A stretch of DNA of 21,873 nucleotides from Priapulus caudatus (GCF_000485595.1 NW_014577744.1:139251-161123); one strand, 5' to 3'; positions 9,152 to 17,325 are shown, counted from the first letter of the stretch. Numbers and translations: made by a program. The notes: a model not told the origin generated them from the sequence alone.

Positions 9152-9428
9152 GGGATGGCATGGGATGGCATGGAATGGCATGCGATGGCATGGGATGGGA
9201 TGGGATGGCATGGCATGGCATGGCATGGCATGCGGTGCGATGGGATGGGATGGGATGGGATGGGATGGGATGGGATGGGATGGCATGGCATGGCATGGCA
9301 TGGCATGGCATGGGATGTGATGGTTTTGGATACTGTGCGATGGGATCCGGTGCGATGGGATGAGATGGCATGGCATGGAATGTAATGGATGGATGGATGG
9401 ATGCATGGATGGATGCATGGATAGATAA
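9152..9428. repeat. ATGGG/ATGGC pentamer array turning into a GGAT tetramer array
   Basis: A five-base period (ATGGG and ATGGC alternating in blocks, with rare variants) runs from 9152 to about 9383. It becomes GGAT/GCAT tetramers from about 9384 to 9420, then short GATA-like units. Blocks such as four consecutive ATGGC units recur, suggesting slippage or block duplication. Met/Gly/Trp and His/Pro/Ser open frames across it are artefacts. Confidence 0.92.
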
Positions 9429-9494
9429 ATAGTTAGATTTTTTTGGGTATTTTCCTTTCAACCAAGCGGTCACCAACTGAGTAACGCCACTGAT

Positions 9495-9525
9495 TTCCCC
9501 GGGCAACGCCGGGTATCCCGCTAGT
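9495..9525 (+). mobile_element. Helitron-like 3' end (hairpin plus CTAG)
   Basis: A GC-rich hairpin, CCCGG (9498-9502), loop GCAACG, CCGGG (9509-9513), is followed 7 bases later by CTAG (9521-9524) and then T. Helitrons end with a short hairpin followed by CTRR and insert before T, so the geometry fits, though the spacer is slightly shorter than usual. A microsatellite array about 70 bp upstream is the arrangement of DINE-1/HINE-type short Helitrons. The 5' end was not found, so total extent is unknown. The unit could reach back to about 8845. Confidence 0.45.
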
Positions 9526-9726
9526 TGCTATATATAGTCTTGCTTTGCAGGAAACCGAAGGTTGGCTTTCGCACAGCTTACACGCCCCAGCCTATCGCAT
9601 AAAATTGTGATGAATTCCAAGAAAAGGAAATCTGTGCTTCCCCGGTCTGAATCCATCCACCGCTAAACACCGATAAACACCATGGTTCATACAGGAGGAA
9701 TGAAAATGTTTTCAAGGACTTTTCAA

Positions 9727-9797
9727 GGAGATTTTATCGGAAATTCAAGGACATCTTATCGGAAATTCAAGGACATCTTATCGGACATTTTATCGGA
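9727..9797. repeat. 22-bp tandem repeat inside the hAT-like element
   Basis: About three copies of a unit reading TTATCGGAAATTCAAGGACA plus two bases, the outer ones diverged. It contains the CAAGGAC word that also occurs singly at the other end of the element, so the array may be amplified subterminal binding sites. Confidence 0.75.
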
Positions 9798-9814
9798 ATT
9801 CATACACAGAACAA

Positions 9815-9935
9815 AACATACCTGGATTAATTCAATAATAACCCCATTCTTAATCACTGTCACCTCTAAAACTGACCTGGATCACATTAATAAACCCTTC
9901 TAAACACTGTCACTTCTACAACATACCTTGATTTA
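9815..9935. repeat. Diverged ~52-bp tandem duplication
   Basis: The word CCTGGAT/CCTTGAT recurs at 9821, 9876 and 9926, with shared neighbours 'attaat', 'ccttct/ccattct' and 'cactgtcac(c/t)tcta'. Two full copies and a partial third are visible, 50-55 bp apart, in the interior of the hAT-like element. Confidence 0.65.
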
Positions 9936-10413
9936 CTGACTGATTTTACTGACTGACTGTAATTTGTGATCATCATTTAACTGTCTATCGTATCTATAGC
10001 TTTTTAAGCTCATTTAACGCAATTTTTATTGAGGTTTTCACATTATTGATCGTACAAAATTTTGTTTTATTACAGGCAAGGATTCTTTCTAAAAAGTCAA
10101 GGACATTTTCATGAAAATCAAGGACTTTTCAAGCACAAATTCATCATTTACTAAATTCAAGTACTTTTCAAGGACTCCCCTCAAATTCAAGGACTTTTCA
10201 AGGTCTTCAAGGACTGTGCGAACCATACCATAGCTGCATCTGTTTGCTGCCTGTGGCTGGCTAGCTGGAGGATACTGTACCGGGATGGATGGATGGCTGC
10301 ATGAATACAGACAGCGTCCGGCTAACATTAGACTGAGGAAGCACACACGTCCGCTTTGCAGTGGAGGCCGGGTCATCCGTTACACTCTATATGCGTAACA
10401 GCCTAACCCATGC

Positions 10414-10485
10414 TAGCTCTAGAACTCTAGCCCTTCGCTCCGCTACATGCATGTGGTGGAGCGAAGGGATATAGTTCTAGAGCTA
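10414..10485. repeat. 72-bp near-perfect palindrome
   Basis: The two arms pair from TAGCTCTAGAACT outside to ACATGCATGT at the exact centre (between 10449 and 10450). Mismatches are confined to two small patches: 'ctag' against 'atat', and two bases near the centre. The arms include CCCTTCGCTCC and its complement. Similar words, 'taacccatgctag' and 'taaacccatgtatgctag', lie outside the left and right ends as direct repeats. As RNA it would be a long hairpin; as DNA a cruciform. It could be a tiny foldback element or the joined ends of a deleted one. Confidence 0.85.
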
Positions 10486-10554
10486 AACCCATGTATGCTA
10501 GAAGCGTATGATGATCACAGCTCACATAACAGCGCACAGTTACTGTTTTATATC

Positions 10555-10870
10555 ACGTATCGTTAACCGATACATTACTGACGATTTCATCAATCTATAA
10601 TCGATACACTACATCGGATTCAATCAATCTATAATTGATAGATTTCACATAATTCGATTAATCTATAATCGATACGTTACATCTGGTTCTATCAATCTAT
10701 AATAGATACAGCAAGTCTGATTTCATTCATCTATAATCAGTACATTACTATAGATTTAATCAATCTATACTCGAAATATTGCAACTCATTAAATCAATCT
10801 ATAACCAATTAATGCTCTACACCTGATTGAATCAATCAGTAATCGAAACGTTACAACGGAATCGATCAGT
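10555..10870. repeat. Diverged 34-bp tandem array, about 9 copies
   Basis: The core ATCAATCTATAATCGATAC recurs with starts at 10589, 10623, 10657, 10691, 10725, 10759, 10793, 10831 and 10861, with an earlier weak copy at 10555. Spacing is exactly 34 bp for the first six steps. The last two steps are 38 and 30, summing to 68, so overall phase is kept. Copies differ by substitutions, not indels, so this is a genuine old array. No open frame runs through it. Confidence 0.9.
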
Positions 10871-11238
10871 TTCCTACTTGCGGTCTTCGAACTAAGTTAA
10901 TACCGTAATAATTAATTAAGGTAATTATTTCCCTGTTTTATTTCTACCTGCTCCGACCGTTACGGACAGTGTAACTTTTACACAGAGAACACTGCTGCTG
11001 ACCGCTATTGTACTGGCCTCGATAACCAGTGCAATTAATCCTCAGCAATTGTGCTCTCAGCTCATGAAAGATACGGTGATCACCAGACGATGCATTCATC
11101 TTAATAATAGATTTCAGGTAAATAAAACATTAAAGGCATAATGGCACTAAGTGCATGTTGTACGAGTGCAACGATATACATCAGGATGGAATTTACCATC
11201 CGCATTTTCTTTAAACCCGACATGGTTTTCAGATATTA
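10871..11238. other. Unique AT-rich spacer, nothing recognised
   Basis: Contains an AT-rich partly palindromic patch near 10900-10930 (accgtaataattaattaagg). No coding signal, RNA gene or repeat was seen. Confidence 0.5.
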
Positions 11239-11261
11239 GAAAGAGAGAGGGAAAGAGAGAG

Positions 11262-11327
<66 letters not shown>

Positions 11328-11510
11328 AGGGAGAGAGAAAGAGAATAATAGAGATAATGGAAAAGAAACTGCGAGAGAGAGGGGGAAGAAGAGAAAACAG
11401 GGAGAGACGAAAAGAGAAAGATACACAGAGAACAAATGGGAAACGACTGTAATAGAATGCGACATAGAAAGAGAAAGAGCGGGGGCGATAGATAGAGACA
11501 GACCAACCTA
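11239..11510. repeat. GA array with degenerate GA-rich tail
   Basis: Near-pure GA repeat at about 11260-11320, grading into GGGAGA and then interrupted A/G-rich DNA to about 11510. Leu-Ser frames on the minus strand are artefacts. Confidence 0.9.
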
Positions 11511-11513
11511 CAC

Positions 11514-11610
11514 CCGCGCGCACCACACACACACACACACACACACACCACACACACACACACAACACACACATACACACGCACGCACGCACGCGCGCAC
11601 GTACGCACAT
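11514..11610. repeat. CA array with GCAC end
   Basis: CA repeats from about 11520 to 11580 turn into GCAC and CGCG units by 11605. It directly follows the GA-rich tract, making a compound microsatellite. Confidence 0.9.
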
Positions 11611-11620
11611 ACGATTAGCG

Positions 11621-11690
11621 AAATGACGTATAAGATATCAGTAAAATGACGAACAGGAAATGTCGGATCAGGAAATGACGTATATAAGGA
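11621..11690 (+). promoter_or_regulatory. Duplicated CRE-like motif next to a TATA box
   Basis: AAATGACGTATA occurs at 11621 and again at 11673, 52 bp apart, and 'aaatgtcgga/gaatgtcgga' also occurs twice. The second copy runs into TATATAAG (11681-11688), a good TATA-box match. A start site would fall near 11712. The following frame (next in-frame ATG at 11730) reads only into CTG and CA repeats, so there is no supported gene; this is a motif-based guess. Confidence 0.22.
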
Positions 11691-11843
11691 ATGTCGGAGG
11701 CGTGGAGACGGCACACCAGGGACATTGATATGTGCACTGATCTGCACTCGGCTGCGCAGTCACGTGACATCTTCTCTCCTCTCTTTACGAGGAAGCACGG
11801 TGGTACTGATCCCTCATTCGAGTCCAGCGTCCTGTCAGAGGCG

Positions 11844-11893
11844 GGGGGGGAGGCTGTTGCTGCTGCTGTTGCTGCTGCTGCTTGCTGCTGCAG
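11844..11893. repeat. Imperfect CTG repeat preceded by G8
   Basis: GCTGTT and GCTGCTGCT units follow a run of eight G (11844-11851). It is the second CTG tract of the window after the one at the start. Confidence 0.88.
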
Positions 11894-11943
11894 AGAGCTA
11901 TCTATCGAGCTAATCGAGCTATTAATAGCTGCTACTACATACA

Positions 11944-11971
11944 ACACGCGTGCGCGTACACGCACACACAC

Positions 11972-12030
<59 letters not shown>

Positions 12031-12095
12031 CACACATCTCACACACACACGAGCGCGCGCGCACCACTTACGCACACACATGCGCATGTGTGTGC
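11944..12095. repeat. CA array ending in a 24-bp perfect palindrome
   Basis: CA repeats with occasional CG steps run to about 12050, then a GCGC cluster at 12053-12062. At 12072-12095 the strand switches from CA to TG through a perfect palindrome centred on TGCGCA (12081-12086). As at 4153-4425, a CA/TG switch marks a fold-back point. Confidence 0.9.
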
Positions 12096-12599
12096 CTGTG
12101 TTTATCTGAGGTTGTAAAGCCATACAAAAACGTTTAAACACACAAACATCGACATAAACGTGACGACGAGAATAAACAACTGTCAGCAAAGCCCACCGTG
12201 TGGTCGTGCAGGATGGGTTAGGCTGTAGATAGGGATGGGATTAGGGATACGGATTGATTACGGGTATAGTTAGGGTAAAGTCTTGATATAGCTAGAGTTA
12301 GAATTGGGCATAAATGGTAAGGAATGACAGCAGTACCCATATATATATATATATATATATAGCATTTAATGTTTTGGGTTATAAATATTATCACCTAACC
12401 TTACCCGTTGGCCATAAAAGAAGCCTTAACATGAATCATGACTTCCCCCTAATTACAATCACAATATACGTATGGATGACGAATTTGGGTGATGAACAGT
12501 CGATATGTACAATGACATGTACAAGTAATCCCCTTCAATGCATAATAGATCATCCAGTTTTGCACCCTGCAGGCTATGGCGCTCTCCTAATTATAAACA
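12096..12599. other. Unique spacer with a short AT microsatellite
   Basis: An AT run at 12339-12361 is the only simple repeat. Around 12215-12280 there are three TTAGG/TTAGGG words in G-rich DNA, too scattered to call a telomeric array. A 108-codon frame from 12314 begins in the AT run (Ile-Tyr repeats) and has no recognisable domain. Confidence 0.45.
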
Positions 12600-12604
12600 C
12601 AGCA

Positions 12605-12950
12605 CTACTGATAATAATTGATTACAGAAATCTATGCTGAGATACCCGCTAACCATATTAAATGCATATTCATCACAAAATATAGCTCCTGTGGTGAGAT
12701 ATTGCGCATGCGCTAACACACTAACGTAGCCAGATTGTGTACTGGCTGGTATATGCGGCGGGGACCTTACATGCAAGATCTTCTTCGTGTTTCTTAAGAG
12801 AAGTCTACAGATGGAATTTTATCATATAAATCTATGCTAGAATAATTCCTATTCATTTTAAATGCATAATGTTTGCAAAATATTCTTCTTCTCGGGGGAT
12901 ATTGCGCATGCGCGAGCACCGTTTCAGGCATACAGTACGGATTGAACAAA
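12605..12950. repeat. Two diverged copies of a 200-bp repeat
   Basis: The words AAATCTATGCT (12628 and 12828), TTAAATGCAT (about 12658 and 12858) and GATATTGCGCATGCGC (12698 and 12898) are each exactly 200 bp apart. The minus-strand peptides of both copies share VLAHAQY, IFC, YAF and SID words, but this follows from DNA similarity and does not show coding. Each copy carries the palindrome GCGCATGCGC (12704-12713 and 12904-12913), the NRF1 consensus core. It may be a small tandem repeat or two copies of an interspersed element. Confidence 0.75.
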
Positions 12951-13721
12951 ACTAGATAATATAGCTTGCTAAGCGAACGAGAGGGGTGGGAGACTGAGGA
13001 AAGGCGGCAGGCAAGATAGCTGGGGGCGGTAGAAGTAGGAGAAGGCTGAGCGAGGGACAAGAGAGGCAAGAGAAAGAACGGGAGGGGATGAAATAGGAGT
13101 AGGCAGGCAATATAGATTGAGGCGCTATAAGAAGCGAACGAAGAAATGCGAATATTATACCTTCATTATTAGCGAGGTAAACGATATGTTTGCGATCTTA
13201 CTTACTGGCGGTATATGACGTCTACACACTCACACTCTCTGTCGGACGAACAGCCGTTTATTCCTCCAATTTAGAAATGAAAGTGTCACTGACACTGTAG
13301 CTCACCTTGGGTGTGATAGAAGAGGGAGGGGGATATATAGGGCAAGAGTATATATGGGAGAACTTCCTTATATAGCATATCTCACATTATATACTCTTGA
13401 TAACGATGATTATATATATAAGTAATTTTTGATGCGAAAATAAATGTTTCAGATCTGTTAATTGGCATACAATCTGTTGGCGTTGAGCGTAGGCAGACAC
13501 TGAAATGAATAGTGAAGCTGTCAAAATCTACCTAATTTGCATAATTTAAAAAATATATAATTTAGAAATTATAGAAAATTCGAAATTTAGAAAAATGCTC
13601 AGCGGTACTTTTTATTGCGTTTGTTTCCATTAGCATGGATGCTTTCTGCTGCTAGACAGAGGCAATCAGTGCATCACGTTATTACTGGCAATCAAACGGA
13701 TTCAGACTCAGATGGCTGTCT
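12951..13721. other. Unique to purine-rich spacer, no gene seen
   Basis: Purine-rich mixed sequence (12970-13110), then AT-rich unique DNA. 'aagcgaacga' occurs twice (about 12971 and 13131). No coding signal, RNA gene or transposon end was recognised. Confidence 0.45.
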
Positions 13722-14047
13722 CCCCCCCCCCTCTGTCTCCCCTCTCGCGCTCGCTCTCCTTCTCGTGCGCGCGCTCTCTCTCTCTCCCCCCTTCTCTCAC
13801 CCCTCTCTCTCATTCACTCTCTCTCCCCCTCTCTCTTCCCCTGTGTCTATCGCTCTCGATCTCGCTCTCTCTCTCTCTCCCTCTCTCTCTCCCTCTTTCT
13901 CTTTCTCCCTCTCTCTCTCTCTCTTTCTCTATTTCTCTCTATTTCTCGCTCTCTCCCTCTCGCTCTTGCTCTCTCCCTCTCGCTCTTGCTCTCTCTCTCG
14001 TACTGTCTCCTCTCTCTCTCGGCGCGAGCTCTCTTCTCTTCTCTCAA
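13722..14047. repeat. CT-rich array
   Basis: Starts with ten C, then CTCT with CGCT, TTCT and CCCT variants. Short block duplications are visible, for example 'ctctccctctcgctcttg' twice at about 13950-13990. It is opposite in strand sense to the GA array at 14636, so the two could pair across 0.6 kb. The 150-codon + frame reads Leu-Ser repeats. Confidence 0.93.
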
Positions 14048-14100
14048 TATCTCCTTTAGATATATAAGTCATATTAATATATATATATAATTCATATATA

Positions 14101-14425
14101 CAGGGTAAGATTATTTAAACAAGGCGTCCAACGGACCCTGCCTTAAAAAGAGTGGTCCGCACTTCTGAAGTTTACACCCCGCTAAAGAATATAACAAATT
14201 AATGCATGTGCTTATTTCTGAAGATCATCAGTGTTGCACGTTTGCCAAACCCTTCTCGTATTGGACATTTGCTGAAAAAATAGCGGTAATACCGGAGCCG
14301 TGCTCTGAACGAACTAATTGTTAGTGTAGTAGCAGAATTTCAGCGAGTACACGGACTCGCTGCATATGTTAAATCAGGAGTATTTTGCACTTCGGATTTC
14401 CGCCCGTTAATTTCGGCAGCCTCTG
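14101..14425. mobile_element. Possible Tc1/mariner-like relic
   Basis: The left end reads TA-CAGGGTAAG and the right end, on the minus strand, TA-CAGAGGCTGCC, each bordered by TA inside AT repeats. CAGGGTGGCC-like ends and a TA target fit Tc1/mariner elements, but only the first few bases of the two ends match. No transposase is visible. A perfect 8-bp stem with 6-base loop (CAGCGAGT/ACTCGCTG) lies at 14341-14362 inside it. Alternatively this is ordinary DNA between two AT microsatellites. Confidence 0.3.
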
Positions 14426-14472
14426 TATATATATAATTATATATAGAATATATATACTATATATATATACTA
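14426..14472. repeat. AT microsatellite
   Basis: Alternating AT with small breaks, mirrored by a shorter AT stretch at about 14075-14100 on the other side of the possible mariner relic. Confidence 0.85.
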
Positions 14473-14635
14473 CCCCGTCGCTCTCATCTCTCTCCCAGCT
14501 TGCCAGCAAGCACGCTAACGAACTACACGATATCCATCAGCGAAATGTTTCGTCAGAAACCATCAAAGGACGGCAAATAAACATGCTGATGCGGGCAGAG
14601 TTCACACATATAAATAATCAAGAGAAGATGACGAG

Positions 14636-14800
14636 AGAGACGAGAGCAGAGCGGAGAGAGAGAGAGAGAGTCACGCAGCTGTCCCCGGTGAGAGCCCGAG
14701 AGAGAGAGGAGGAGAGAGTCGAGATGAGAGCGAGAGAGAGAGAGAAGAGCAGAGAGAGCGCGCCGCGAGAGAGAGAGCAGACAGAACAGGCAGAGAGGCA
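14636..14800. repeat. GA-rich array
   Basis: GA repeats with GCGAGA, GAGCAG and CGCG variants. This begins a compound run of GA, GATA and GA that continues to about 15310. Confidence 0.9.
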
Positions 14801-14803
14801 GCA

Positions 14804-15112
14804 CAGATACAGATAGATAGATAGAGTAGGACCGAGGTAGAGAGTGAGCGAGGCTAAAGTAAGGCACAGCGAAGAGAAAGGCGTAAAATGCGAAAGAGAT
14901 AGAAAAGGAGAGAGAGGAAGGGTATAGAATGGAGAGAGAGAGGAAAGAGTATTGCTAGCAAAAGGTGAGATAGTAGATAGATAACTAGAGAGATAGAAGA
15001 TAGATAGATAGATAGATATGCTAAGATAGATACGATAGATAGATAAGATAGATAGATAGATAGGATAGATAGATAGATAGATAAGATGATAGATAGATAG
15101 ATAGATAGAAAG
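14804..15112. repeat. GATA tetranucleotide array with GA-rich interior
   Basis: A short GATA run at 14804-14826, then degenerate GA-rich DNA, then GATA repeats with GATAA and GATAC variants at 14969-15109. On the minus strand it reads Ile-Tyr-Leu-Ser peptides without stops. An oppositely oriented TATC array lies at 21458-21617. Confidence 0.9.
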
Positions 15113-15310
15113 AGAGAGAGAAAAAGACAGACCGACAGGGAGATAGAAAGAGAAAACAGACCGACAGAAGATAGAGAGAGAAAGACAGACCGACAAGGAG
15201 ATCGAGAGAGAAAGACAGACCGACAGGAGAGAGCGCGCGAAAGAAAGAGAGAGAGAGAGAGAGAGCGAACGCGAGAGAGACGAAAAACAGAGGAAGGGAG
15301 CGGGGGAGAG
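15113..15310. repeat. GA array with a 29-bp repeat containing CAGACCGACA
   Basis: The word CAGACCGACA recurs at 15128, 15157, 15186 and 15216, so the unit is 29-30 bp and is filled between copies by 'aggagatagagagagaaa'-like sequence. A GA run follows to about 15265, and GA-rich DNA to 15310. Confidence 0.88.
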
Positions 15311-16083
15311 GAGGAGACCGCACACAAGGGCACTAAACAATTTGGAGACACGAGACACGTCAGACTGACTCTCCACTGATTGCCATCACCCCAGCGAGCC
15401 CGAACATCGTTGCGCTGATTGCAAGGAACAAACGTTCTCCGCTGGGCAGCAGCAGGCAGCGGGGATGGCCATGCGACTAATCAACATCACCAGGCTTCAC
15501 AATCTTATCACAGCATCTAGATTCGCATGCTAGTCGGGCTGCCCATGTGGTTAGGAACGCCCGCAAGGTTGCCGGAGCCTGAGGGGTAGGGAGGAAGGGA
15601 AGCCTGCTCTCCCTACTCAACACTGCTGGACAAATATTACACTTGATAAATACATGTGAATAACCTTAATGTAATGCAAAATCATATTTAAAATTCACTT
15701 CAACGTTTATCGTAGTTATATCGTCATTAAAGTCATATTACCCCTACAGCCTGACTGCCTGAGCCGATATTAAATATGGTTTATTTCTCTAAGCTGCTTC
15801 AGAATTGTATTCCCTCGTTATTTCTACGAAAGTAATGAAGTTTGTGCGAGTAGTTGAGTGTTTATGGAGGGAATTATTCAGTTCATGGTTCTGGTTGTGA
15901 CGTGGGTATATATTTGCTACTGTTGTTGTACATCTGCCTCATCGTTCTCGTGCTATACAACCATCTCATTCATTATTTACATTCAGCAGAAGTTATTGCG
16001 CGAATGCATCGCAAATCTTTTTCCAATATCTATCTCTTTCATCGTCGGTCTCCCTCCTTCCCCCTATACAAATAACCTACCTA
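15311..16083. other. Unique spacer, no supported gene
   Basis: Mixed then AT-rich DNA. At about 15536-15590 'gggctgcccatgtggttaggaacgc' style sequence resembles a tRNA-type A-box, but no B-box follows. A 73-codon + frame from 15854 is hydrophobic near its middle and has no recognisable family. Confidence 0.45.
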
Positions 16084-16797
16084 GGGCCCGTTGTCAGAAA
16101 CAAAATTAGTCTTAACCCCTTCAGCTTAACATTTAACTTCCAGCTCGTAACCGTTGACAGAACGCATATGCAACGACCGAAAGAATGAAAATCCTGCGAA
16201 AATATCCTCTTAACGTTACGAGAGCCCACACGACCCTCTCGTAAACTTTAATATAAGTGAAAATATACACATTTACACTACGAATTACAATTATAGTGAT
16301 ACTTATATTTTATAATAATGAATCAAATGTGTGTTTTTCTGAAAAAGCACGTTCAAAATCATTATTACTCTATGCTGATCATCCAAACAAAACAATACAT
16401 TTACAAATGGCGTATGGTCATTTGTTATCTTGTTTAATGTTTGTCACGCTGCACAACTGCTCGCGTCTGCATGTTACAGTGTTGAGCCCATTTTCCCTTG
16501 TGTGGGCAGAATAAATCATGACCGCGTCGTTTTTCAATGCAATATTATTTATATGTGGTTAGCCATATAATATGCTATAAATTACTGTATGTCACAATAA
16601 AGTTATGAATTTAAATTTGTGATTGCTTCTGCATCCAATCAGCAAGCCTTAGTGATACCAGTTCCTACGTTAAGTTTCTAATAGCTGCGATGGTTTCGGT
16701 CAGCGGCTCCCTCTCGTAACATTAAGCAAATTAGTCGTAAGTGTTTATATAGCATTAACATTTAGCATTAACTTTACGATGTTCTGACAACGGGCCC
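16084..16797. mobile_element. 714-bp non-autonomous DNA transposon with 16-bp perfect TIRs
   Basis: The ends are GGGCCCGTTGTCAGAA at 16084-16099 and its exact reverse complement at 16782-16797. A second inverted pair, CTTAA(C/T)GTTACGAGAG, lies at about 16210-16224 and 16710-16725. The left one also forms a local hairpin with CTCTCGTAA at 16236-16244. Flanking bases are CTA on the left and CTG on the right, so a 3-bp target duplication (as in PIF/Harbinger) is possible but carries one mismatch. An 85-codon frame at 16257-16514 has no transposase motif. Superfamily is unresolved. Confidence 0.75.
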
Positions 16798-16847
16798 CTG
16801 GCATTCTTTATCCCTAGTCAGCTAAGCCAACCAGCAGTGCTTCTATA

Positions 16848-16879
16848 CCCGCCTCCCCTTCCCCCTTCCCCGGGGGAAG
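16848..16879 (-). other. G-quadruplex-type motif with adjacent palindrome
   Basis: On the + strand, C-runs of 3, 4, 5 and 4 are separated by GCCT, TT and TT (16848-16871), so the minus strand has four G-runs with loops of 2, 2 and 4 bases, a textbook quadruplex pattern. The last C-run pairs with GGGGGAAG to form a short palindrome (16865-16879). It lies 50 bp outside the right end of the 714-bp element. Confidence 0.7.
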
Positions 16880-17116
16880 CCACGCACGCTGGAAGCACGA
16901 ACGTAACCGGATCCGTATGTTTTCCTAGCGTATCCGATCCGATCAACAAACCGACGGCGCTGCTGCCTGGTATCCATGACAACACGAGCAAACATTGCGA
17001 ACACTAATCAGCTCCCGCCAGGCGGTGCTGTGCTTTCACGCTGATTTATACGTCGAAGCCGCAGTTATATCAGATTTCAAGAAGCTGCTTCAGAATACCA
17101 CGATATATGCATTATG

Positions 17117-17151
<35 letters not shown>

Positions 17152-17325
17152 ATTTGTTTACAATGAATCAGGGTATTTACTATGAAGAAACATAGATTTC
17201 TAGGTTTACGTACGTAATAGAGAGCCATTACAACAGCCATACTAATGTTTTCACTCAATTCACTGGGTTTCTCATCATCCATAACCCATAATCATTCCAT
17301 ACTATAGCATAGATTTAAATATAAA
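16880..17325. other. Unique spacer with AT microsatellite before the satellite
   Basis: Unique sequence with an AT run at 17119-17147. No gene or RNA was seen. The change to satellite DNA at about 17326 is abrupt (tagcatcaatgtaa). Confidence 0.55.

Larger units (their letters stand above)
9682..10226. mobile_element. Non-autonomous hAT-like element with CAAGGAC subterminal repeats
   Basis: Ends form 13-bp inverted repeats, ATGGTTCATACAG at 9682-9694 and its partner at 10214-10226 (11 of 13 match). Both subterminal zones are full of TTCAAGGACTTTTCAAGG words (9709-9775 and 10096-10214), a motif I associate with hAT-type elements in animals. The words point the same way at both ends, whereas a simple inverted-repeat element would have them opposed, so one end may be rearranged. 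I could not find a clean 8-bp target duplication. No transposase is present. A 73-codon frame starting at 9682 reads through the repeats and is not a recognisable protein. Confidence 0.5.

Noticed and set aside
10555-10870. CRISPR array with 34-bp repeats
   Set aside because: The 34-bp period covers the entire unit, so there is no repeat-spacer alternation, and copies are heavily diverged.
11691-12137. 148-codon + frame (MSEAWRR...)
   Set aside because: The first ~45 residues look ordinary, but the rest is poly-Ala from CTG and His-Thr from CA repeats, and the opposite strand is also open over 150 codons. No family recognised.
12211-12280. Possible interstitial telomere repeat
   Set aside because: Only three TTAGG/TTAGGG words, irregularly spaced at 12218, 12241 and 12270, with no tandem periodicity.
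15536-15590. Second tRNA-like A-box (gtggttaggaacg)
   Set aside because: No B-box at the expected distance and no cloverleaf pairing could be drawn.
16257-16514. 85-codon frame inside the 714-bp element
   Set aside because: No transposase motif (no DDE-like pattern or DNA-binding domain visible); likely a chance frame in AT-rich DNA.
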